Source of the DNA: an uncultured Collinsella sp.
Lineage (GTDB): Bacteria > Actinomycetota > Coriobacteriia > Coriobacteriales > Coriobacteriaceae
Reading direction: 5' to 3'
Assembly (NCBI GenBank): GCA_900551195.1
Contig: URVD01000035.1
Location: forward strand, 1 to 11,362
Length of the DNA stretch: 11,362 nt
The position numbers and the translations under genes were made by a program. Shown piece after piece: positions 6,813 through 11,362 of the stretch. Within the stretch, counting starts at the first letter, position 1; each line of letters opens with the position of its first letter. The notes under the pieces are model-generated. The model did no database searches, was not told where the DNA came from, and saw only the letters and a program-made list of their open reading frames with translations.

Positions 6813-7075
6813 TAGGCGATCTCGGCGCGAGCGGCCTCGATAGCGCGCGTAAGCTGGTCGGCGCAGGAGGTCTTTTTCATACCGCAGGTATTACCGGCGA
6901 GAACCTCGATTACGCGATCGGCAGGAGCGCCCTCGACCAGCTTAGAGATTGCCTTGAGATTGCCGTCGCAGCCACCGGTAAACTCAACGCCCATCACCTT
7001 GTTGCCGTCATCGGAAAGGTCAAGGTGGATATTGCGAGTGCATACGCCCTGAGGCTTGTAATCAAAACTAATCAT
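6812..7075 (-). CDS. TSCPD-domain protein, TIGR03905-like four-cysteine family
   Basis: An 87-aa protein matching, as I recall the family, the short TSCPD proteins with four conserved cysteines. Cys12 (GVCTRNI), Cys36 (GGCDGNL), Cys64 (NTCGMKKT) and Cys71 (TSCADQL) are all present and suggest metal binding. The TSCPD motif reads TSCAD here. Related domains occur at the C-terminus of some adenosylcobalamin-dependent ribonucleotide reductases, but the stand-alone proteins have no established role. AGGGGA precedes the ATG at a good distance. The stop overlaps the lipoprotein start by one base, so the two are translated together. The 113-base gap upstream holds a weak promoter-like GATAAT (7116-7111). 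Confidence 0.9.
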   Translation of the reverse strand: MISFDYKPQGVCTRNIHLDLSDDGNKVMGVEFTGGCDGNLKAISKLVEGAPADRVIEVLAGNTCGMKKTSCADQLTRAIEAARAEIA

Positions 7076-7188
7076 TGCGTTCCCCTCTCGTAAAGCAATT
7101 TCAGACGTCTATTATCCCCGTCCGAACCGATAAAGTATCGCGGGCACCGATTCAACATTCCCCAATGCGCAAACCGGCGGTAGCAATA
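7076..7188 (-). other. Intergenic gap with weak promoter candidate for the TSCPD-lipoprotein pair
   Basis: This gap of 113 bases separates the cyclase stop from the TSCPD start. GATAAT at 7116-7111 is one base off the -10 consensus, but no -35 stands 16-18 bases upstream (GATACT at best). I see no strong hairpin or T-run, so read-through from the cyclase gene is also possible. AGGGGA near the 7075 start is the ribosome binding site. Confidence 0.3.
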
Positions 7189-8988
7189 CTAGCAATCTGC
7201 TTCCCGAGCGTGAACTTTTCGTTTCTCTTGATACATGTTGTGGTCAGCGATGTGGTACATCTCGGTCAGCGAACATCCGGGTGTCTCTGCCGTCGCGACG
7301 CCAAACGACGCACTGACTGTCAGCACCTCATCGCTCGCAGCAGCAAGGCTGAGGCGAAGATCTTGCACCACTTTGCATGCGGATTCGCGATCGGTGTGAG
7401 GGCAAATCAGCAAGAACTCGTCTCCACCAACGCGCATGGGTACAAATTTCTCGCCTGCCGTCCGCTTCAATACAGATGCAGTACGCCGTAGCAGCTCATC
7501 GCCCATTTCGTGACCGTAGAGATCATTGGTGCGCTTGAGGAAATTGCAGTCCATCATGATCACACTCACGGGCAGGGACTCGTTCACCAGGTCGTCGCCA
7601 AGGGACTCAAGGTAATTTCTATTGCGAAGTCCCGTCAGCTTGTCCTGGAAAGAAAGCTCCTCGGCGCGCTTTGTCATCGAGATGTTATGCGTCGCCACGA
7701 CGACCGATTCCAGTCGACCCTGCTCATCGCGGCGCTGTGGAACAACCTGCAGCGAATACCACGTACCTCGGCAATCTCGTACCTCGGCATCCAAGTACGG
7801 CATGCCCTCCATACGGTCCTGAAGCGTGCTTATATCTATTAGCTCCATGACCGCCTCGCGGCTTTCGGGACTCACGATGTCTCGGCAAACCGTTGTCAAA
7901 AAGTCATACACCTCGGCGTGCTCGGAAAATATCTTTGCCACCGATGGCGACATGTTAATTCCCTCGATCTCGAGCGTATCGAGATGCAGCAGGAAGGTCG
8001 ACTCATATATGGAACTGATAGCATTGATGATGCCGAGTTGCTTGTCCTTTTCGGCCAAATTGCGACGATCGGCAATGTTGCGCGCCAACAGCACTACAAC
8101 CCAAAACGCCAAGCACACCAGCACGCCGGCAGCGATAAATGAAATCCTGCCCGACATGACCTCAGATTTGGGATAAAGCGCAAACAGGCGATAGTCCTCA
8201 TACGCCGCACGCACGGCATACCAGGTACTTCCCCGATATTCGATACGTGTTAAGCCTTCGTCTTTCCAATCAATTCCGCTATCGGCAAGAAGCCGGGCAA
8301 GGGTTAGATCGACATTCGAATCGTTTGAGGAAACGATCTGCATATCGCGCATCACGAGCACCGTTGGGCTCTGATGGAATGTGTTGTTCACGAGCACGTC
8401 GGCGATCGTATACGAATAATCATCGGCGGGCTCGGGCGCAAGCGATCGATACCCCAGCGCTACGCCATCACCGTACGGAACAACACTCACGGCAAAGTCG
8501 ACATCGCGACGCTCAACGACCGTCGAGTAGGACACCTTGGATCCTCGATACATCGATGCGACCGACGAACAGGCCAGCTCCTCTCGCCACAGCATCAGCG
8601 GATCGCGACCATCAATATCGTAATGAGCGGCCATATGGCCGTCGGCGTCCATGACCAACATTCCCGAAAGGTGCTCGGTATGGACGTACTCCTCGACGAG
8701 GTCATCGTTGACTTCAACGTGATCAGACGGCAAGAACGTCGAAAACGACTCGAGCGCGGCATCCAAATTGTGCGTCGCTTCGGTTTTTCTTCCCTGTTCA
8801 TATCGGTCATATTTTTCGCAGGCGTTTTTTAAAAACACCATGGTTTCCTGACCAAACCCAAGCGTTTTATCGAGACAGCGATGCGTGCCGACCATATACA
8901 GCAGACCCAACAGGACAGCGCTGACCACAACGCAGATAGCCGCGGTGACTAATGCCTTTCGGCGCAAGCGGCGCTCATCATTTGTCAT
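7189..8988 (-). CDS. Membrane-bound diguanylate cyclase (sensor-TM-PAS-like-GGDEF)
   Basis: A 599-aa protein that should make cyclic di-GMP from two GTP. TM1 (about 11-33) and TM2 (about 282-303) enclose a 250-residue extracytoplasmic region of Cache-like size, probably the ligand sensor. The cytoplasmic part has a linker helix, a PAS-like region (about 318-440, with a PAC-like tail at VVATHNISMTKRAEEL) and a GGDEF domain from DKLTGLRNRNYL (449-460). The catalytic loop VGGDEF (520-525) is intact, as are Mg/GTP-binding elements around MMDCNFLKRTNDLYGHEMGD (Asp480, Asn488, Asp489). The allosteric RxxD I-site expected five residues before GGDEF is absent (GEKF), so product feedback at that site is unlikely. 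No EAL domain is attached. The gene overlaps the upstream solute-binding protein remnant by 4 bases (ATGA), so the two were translationally coupled. Confidence 0.94.
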   Translation of the reverse strand: MTNDERRLRRKALVTAAICVVVSAVLLGLLYMVGTHRCLDKTLGFGQETMVFLKNACEKYDRYEQGRKTEATHNLDAALESFSTFLPSDHVEVNDDLVEEYVHTEHLSGMLVMDADGHMAAHYDIDGRDPLMLWREELACSSVASMYRGSKVSYSTVVERRDVDFAVSVVPYGDGVALGYRSLAPEPADDYSYTIADVLVNNTFHQSPTVLVMRDMQIVSSNDSNVDLTLARLLADSGIDWKDEGLTRIEYRGSTWYAVRAAYEDYRLFALYPKSEVMSGRISFIAAGVLVCLAFWVVVLLARNIADRRNLAEKDKQLGIINAISSIYESTFLLHLDTLEIEGINMSPSVAKIFSEHAEVYDFLTTVCRDIVSPESREAVMELIDISTLQDRMEGMPYLDAEVRDCRGTWYSLQVVPQRRDEQGRLESVVVATHNISMTKRAEELSFQDKLTGLRNRNYLESLGDDLVNESLPVSVIMMDCNFLKRTNDLYGHEMGDELLRRTASVLKRTAGEKFVPMRVGGDEFLLICPHTDRESACKVVQDLRLSLAAASDEVLTVSASFGVATAETPGCSLTEMYHIADHNMYQEKRKVHAREADC

Positions 8989-9456
8989 GATTCCGCTCCT
9001 TGCCCGTCCGTCGTCGCCCCTGCCTTGTACTTGCCCACAATGCGCTCAATCGTGCCATCTCGATCCATCTCGAACAGCACGGTATTGAGGTTTTTGACGT
9101 ACTCCCCCTCATAGCCGTCCTTAAACGCGACGCCAAGGTCAACCGTCATAACGTTGTCAGCGAACACGCGGTAAAGGCCGGGATACTGGGCGACAAGTCG
9201 ATCAAGCGACTGAACGTCCGCCATCCAACAGTCGACATACCCTTTGGCGAGGGCGGCTTTGCAGAGCTCGGCAGAACCGTACGATTTGATTTGCACGTCC
9301 GGCGAGATTTCCAGATCCCCTGCGAGCAATCGGCGTTCGCTCACCGAGCCCGCAATCACCGCGATGGTCTTGCTTCCATCGAGATGCGCCAAGGACTTGA
9401 TGCCGCTCGTTTTCTTGGCGGCAACCGAGACCGGCACGGTTAAATACGGCTCGGTC
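8985..9456 (-). pseudogene. Extracytoplasmic solute-binding protein (family 3), 5'-truncated at an IS
   Basis: The surviving frame encodes roughly the C-terminal two thirds of a family 3 (amino-acid type) periplasmic binding protein. It starts at TEPYLTVPVSVAAKK, the hinge region after the first lobe, and continues through GIKSLAHLDG, the second lobe (GYVDCWMADVQSLDRL) and the terminal helix (DRDGTIERIVGKYKAG). The signal peptide, first-lobe strands and ligand-binding residues are missing. A GTG at 9437 could start a 150-aa protein, but it has no export signal, so I treat it as a remnant. The break is at the insertion-sequence tip (9457). The 3' end overlaps the cyclase start (ATGA). The intact protein probably supplied ligand input to that cyclase. 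The missing 5' half is not on the other side of the element. Confidence 0.85.
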
Positions 9457-9484
9457 GGGGGTGCGGACGATTTCTTGGACCGCG
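9457..9484 (+). repeat. IS terminal inverted repeat, left (transposase 3' side)
   Basis: Reading inward: GGGGGTGCGGAC, six divergent bases GATTTC, then TTGGACCGCG. 22 of 28 positions match the right repeat. The transposase stop codon at 9486-9488 lies immediately inside it. Confidence 0.8.
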
Positions 9485-9485
9485 C

Positions 9486-10703
9486 CTAGGCGTATCCAAG
9501 CTTCCTGCGGTACTCCATCGGGCTCAGCCACTCGAGGGACTTCTTGATGCGCCCGTCCCGATAGTACACGAGGTAGGCCTCGAGCCTCCCCATGAACTCC
9601 TCGGCCGTCACGCCCTCCCAGTCCCTGTAGCGGAAGAACTCGTTCTTGAGGCGCCCGAAGAAGCCCTCGCAGGCCGAGTTGTCCGGGCTGCAGCCCTTCG
9701 CGGACATGCTCCTGACCAGGCCGTTCTCCTCGCAGATCCCGATCCACTCCGGCCAGCGGTAGTGGCCGCCCCGGTCCGAGTGGATCGTCGTGCGCGCGCC
9801 CGCCGGCCTCGCCGCGCAGGCCTTGAGCAGGCTCGAGTTCGCGAGGCGCTTGTCGGGGTGCAGCCCGATCGACCAGGCGACGGGCATCCCGTCGAAGCAG
9901 TCGATGACCGGGCTCAGGTAGACCTTCTCGCCGCCCGGGAGCCTGAACTCGGTGATGTCGGTGAGCCACAGCCGGTTGGGCTCGTCGGCGTGGAAATTCC
10001 TGTTCACGAGGTTCTCCGGCGCCTTGGAGACCTCGCCGGCGTAGGAGCTGTAGCCCCGGGCGCGCCTCTTGTTGTAGACGACCTCGAGGCCCTCCTCGCG
10101 CATCACGCGGGCCACGCGCTTCTCGCTGGCGCGGACGCCCTCGCGGCGCAGGCGCGCCCAGACGGTGCGGTACCCCCAGCACCCCGAGCCCTCGCGGAAG
10201 ATGCGCACCACGCGGTCGCGTATGTCGGCGTCGCGGTCGCGCGGCGCGGCGACGCGGGGCCTCCAGTACTCATAGGAGCTCTTCGATATCCTCAAGAAAC
10301 CTGTGATCGAGCGGAGGGGCAGGGCGGTCGCCCGCCTCAATCTCTCGCCGAGCTCGCACTTGCTCCTGTTCGAGATCGAAGCCGGGTCCCACCCTTCCGC
10401 TTTTAGGTCGGCCAACACCGCCCTGAGCAGCAGGTTCTCTATCTGGTCCTCGTTGAGCCCGGCGAGCGGGCCGGTCGCCGGCGGGGCGTAGATCGACTTG
10501 TCGGGGCCCAAGCTGGCCTCCTTCCGTGGCGGTTCCCTCGCCACGATTCTACAGCCCCTGCCGGTGTAGCTGCGCGGGAGGTGCCCCGTCGCCCACTTCT
10601 TGGCCGCGCTCACCGTGACCCCCGCGAACTCCGCGGCGGCAGTGGGCCCCATGCCGTCCTCCGTCGCCAGGAGGAAGAGCTCGACCTTCTCCCTGCTGTA
10701 CAT
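9486..10703 (-). CDS. IS3-family transposase, single-ORF form
   Basis: A 405-aa DDE transposase. The N-terminal region (about 1-50: REKVELFLLATEDGMGPTAA, then TVSAAKKWATG) is a helix-turn-helix for terminal-repeat binding. A middle HTH_21-like part (RDRVVRIFREGSGCWGYRTV and RRARGYSS) precedes the rve integrase core. Catalytic residues are Asp249 (LTDITEF), Asp310 (HSDRGGHY) and Glu346 (ACEGFFGRLKNE), with exactly 35 residues between the last two, the DD(35)E signature. Most IS3 members express OrfAB by -1 frameshifting; here one frame covers both halves. I chose ATG 10703 because GGAGG (10713-10709) is 5 bases ahead; the frame stays open upstream through the right repeat to a possible start at 10793. 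All catalytic motifs are intact, so it is probably functional. Confidence 0.94.
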   Translation of the reverse strand: MYSREKVELFLLATEDGMGPTAAAEFAGVTVSAAKKWATGHLPRSYTGRGCRIVAREPPRKEASLGPDKSIYAPPATGPLAGLNEDQIENLLLRAVLADLKAEGWDPASISNRSKCELGERLRRATALPLRSITGFLRISKSSYEYWRPRVAAPRDRDADIRDRVVRIFREGSGCWGYRTVWARLRREGVRASEKRVARVMREEGLEVVYNKRRARGYSSYAGEVSKAPENLVNRNFHADEPNRLWLTDITEFRLPGGEKVYLSPVIDCFDGMPVAWSIGLHPDKRLANSSLLKACAARPAGARTTIHSDRGGHYRWPEWIGICEENGLVRSMSAKGCSPDNSACEGFFGRLKNEFFRYRDWEGVTAEEFMGRLEAYLVYYRDGRIKKSLEWLSPMEYRRKLGYA

Positions 10704-10708
10704 GCGAA

Positions 10709-10713
10709 CCTCC
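10709..10713 (-). promoter_or_regulatory. Ribosome binding site fixing the transposase start
   Basis: GGAGG on the minus strand 5 bases before ATG 10703. It is the only strong Shine-Dalgarno sequence near the 5' end of the frame and lies right after the leader hairpin at 10719-10735. Confidence 0.7.
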
Positions 10714-10718
10714 AGTCC

Positions 10719-10735
10719 GGACCGCCCCGCGGTCC
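10719..10735. other. Leader hairpin inside the IS right end
   Basis: GGACCGC (10719-10725) and GCGGTCC (10729-10735) form a perfect 7-bp GC-rich stem with a 3-base loop. On the transposase mRNA it lies 5 bases before the Shine-Dalgarno sequence and uses the inner part of the right repeat. Such structures in IS leaders are known to limit translation from external transcripts (as in IS10); that role here is inferred. Confidence 0.55.
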
Positions 10736-10755
10736 AACTTTCTGTCCGCACCCCC
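10728..10755 (-). repeat. IS terminal inverted repeat, right (transposase 5' side)
   Basis: Reading inward on the minus strand: GGGGGTGCGGAC, six divergent bases AGAAAG, then TTGGACCGCG. It is paired with 9457-9484. One further G at 10756 may belong to the element or the flank. Confidence 0.8.
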
Positions 10756-10756
10756 C

Positions 10757-10776
10757 TTTGCCTGGAATTAGGCAAA
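10757..10776. other. Small perfect hairpin between kdpE and the IS
   Basis: TTTGCCT (10757-10763) and AGGCAAA (10770-10776) form a 7-bp stem around GGAATT. It directly touches the IS tip. On the minus strand it would lie in the kdpE 3' region but is followed by G residues rather than T, so it is a poor intrinsic terminator. On the plus strand TTTA follows. Confidence 0.45.
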
Positions 10777-10824
10777 TTTAGACCGTATTTCACCGCAACT
10801 CATATTGGGATGGTGGTTGGCGAT

Positions 10825-11362
10825 CTAGCCTTGGATGACCAATCGGTAGCCGATGCCCACATGCGTCTGGATATAGCGCGGATGCGCGGGGTCGGACTCG
10901 ATTTTCTTGCGCAGCGTGCCCATAAAGACGCGCAGGCTCGCCAGGTCGCTCTTGGTCGCCGTGCCCCAAATCTCGTGCAGGATAAACTGGTGCGTCAACA
11001 CCTTGTCGGCGTTGTGCGCCAGCAGACACAGGAGCTTGTACTCGATCGGCGTCAGGTGCAGTTCCTCGCCATCCATCATGGCGATGCCAGCATCAAAATC
11101 GATATGCAGCTCACCGGTATCGAACGAGCCCTCGGAGGCAACGCCGCCCGTTTGCGCATACGAAAGGCGCCTGAGCGTCGTGCGAATGCGCGCGAGCAGC
11201 TCCTCGACCGAAAACGGCTTAGTCAGGTAGTCATCGGCGCCGGCATCGAGCGCTCGGATCTTGTCCGCGTCCTCGCTGCGCGCCGAAACCACGATGATCG
11301 GCATGCCCGACCACGCGCGCACCGACTCCACCACCTTGACGCCGTCCATATCGGGCAGGCCT
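10825..11362 (-). CDS. kdpE: KdpE response regulator, 5' end beyond window
   Basis: The C-terminal 178 residues of an OmpR-family regulator, with the N-terminus cut by the window edge just after the phosphoacceptor region (GLPDMDG is readable). The pattern is typical of KdpE, which with KdpD controls the high-affinity KdpFABC potassium pump: RAWSGMPIIVVSARSEDADKIRALDAGADDYLTKPFSVEELLARIR in pieces, then LTPIEYKLLCLLAHNADKVLTHQFILHEIWG, SLRVFMGTLRKKIESDPAHPRYIQT and VGIGYRL. Thr/Ser switch and Lys (TKPF) are present. The winged-helix domain is complete and the stop (TAG, 10827-10825) is natural. Its kdpD partner would be upstream, outside the window. About 70 bases after the stop an insertion sequence begins, so anything once downstream in this unit may have been displaced. 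Confidence 0.88.
   Translation of the reverse strand, partial: GLPDMDGVKVVESVRAWSGMPIIVVSARSEDADKIRALDAGADDYLTKPFSVEELLARIRTTLRRLSYAQTGGVASEGSFDTGELHIDFDAGIAMMDGEELHLTPIEYKLLCLLAHNADKVLTHQFILHEIWGTATKSDLASLRVFMGTLRKKIESDPAHPRYIQTHVGIGYRLVIQG

Larger units (their letters stand above)
9457..10755 (-). mobile_element. IS3-family insertion sequence (complete)
   Basis: An element of about 1.3 kb bounded by imperfect terminal inverted repeats, with one transposase gene filling nearly all of it. Both tips begin GGGGGTGCGGAC reading inward and continue to TTGGACCGCG after a 6-base divergent patch. The base composition is visibly more GC-rich than the flanking genes, as expected for horizontally moving DNA. 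No target-site duplication is visible: left flank ends CGGTC, right flank starts CTTTGCC (or TTTGCC). The left end cuts a solute-binding protein gene and the right end lies about 70 bases after kdpE. Exact tips are uncertain by a few bases, since the right end has six G and the left five. Confidence 0.85.

Noticed and set aside
9202..10182. A 326-codon minus-strand frame over the IS and the binding-protein remnant
   Set aside because: The translation is Arg/Gly/Pro-rich, typical of a shifted frame in GC-rich DNA, and overlaps the confident DD(35)E transposase frame.
10757..10776. Hairpin after kdpE as an intrinsic terminator
   Set aside because: On the coding strand the stem is followed by six G residues rather than T, so I list it only as a structure.
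9440..10796. Similar short words (CCGTATTTAACCG and CCGTATTTCACCG) near both IS ends
   Set aside because: They are inverted rather than direct, lie at different distances from the tips, and one is part of the conserved PYLTVP codons. This is probably chance and not a target duplication.

Overview
The window reads as chromosomal DNA from a moderately GC-rich actinobacterium, most likely of the Coriobacteriia (Collinsella-like). This is inferred from codon use and from the protein types seen (short TSCPD four-Cys protein, Tat lipoprotein, single-ORF IS3 transposase); no database search was possible. Every gene I can support is on the minus strand, so transcription runs from high to low coordinates. 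No gap between genes exceeds about 160 bases.

Reading with transcription: the window opens in the 3' part of kdpE (10825-11362), a response regulator for K+ transport. About 70 bp after its stop comes a complete IS3-family insertion sequence (about 9457-10755) with 28-bp imperfect terminal inverted repeats, one uninterrupted DDE transposase ORF and a leader hairpin. The element abuts the C-terminal half of an extracytoplasmic solute-binding protein gene (8985-9456) whose 5' half is missing. That remnant overlaps by ATGA a membrane diguanylate cyclase gene (7189-8988; sensor domain, PAS-like region, GGDEF). Next come a small four-cysteine TSCPD protein (6812-7075), overlapped by 1 nt with a Tat-exported lipoprotein (5601-6812).

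After a GC-rich hairpin lies a two-component operon: OmpR-type regulator (4723-5445) and HAMP histidine kinase (3146-4711). Then purC (2149-3036) is abutted by a small two-TM membrane protein gene (1573-2148), which ends in a clear intrinsic terminator. An M29 aminopeptidase (203-1483) follows, and finally two tandem tRNA-Lys genes (UUU complete, CUU cut by the window edge) separated by a perfect 10-bp hairpin.

The most notable point is the damaged binding-protein/cyclase operon. A two-gene ligand-sensing module for cyclic-di-GMP appears to have lost its binding protein and its native promoter region at an IS junction that lacks a target-site duplication. This suggests an IS-mediated deletion or rearrangement rather than a simple insertion. 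I found no CRISPR array, riboswitch or clearly novel multi-gene system.
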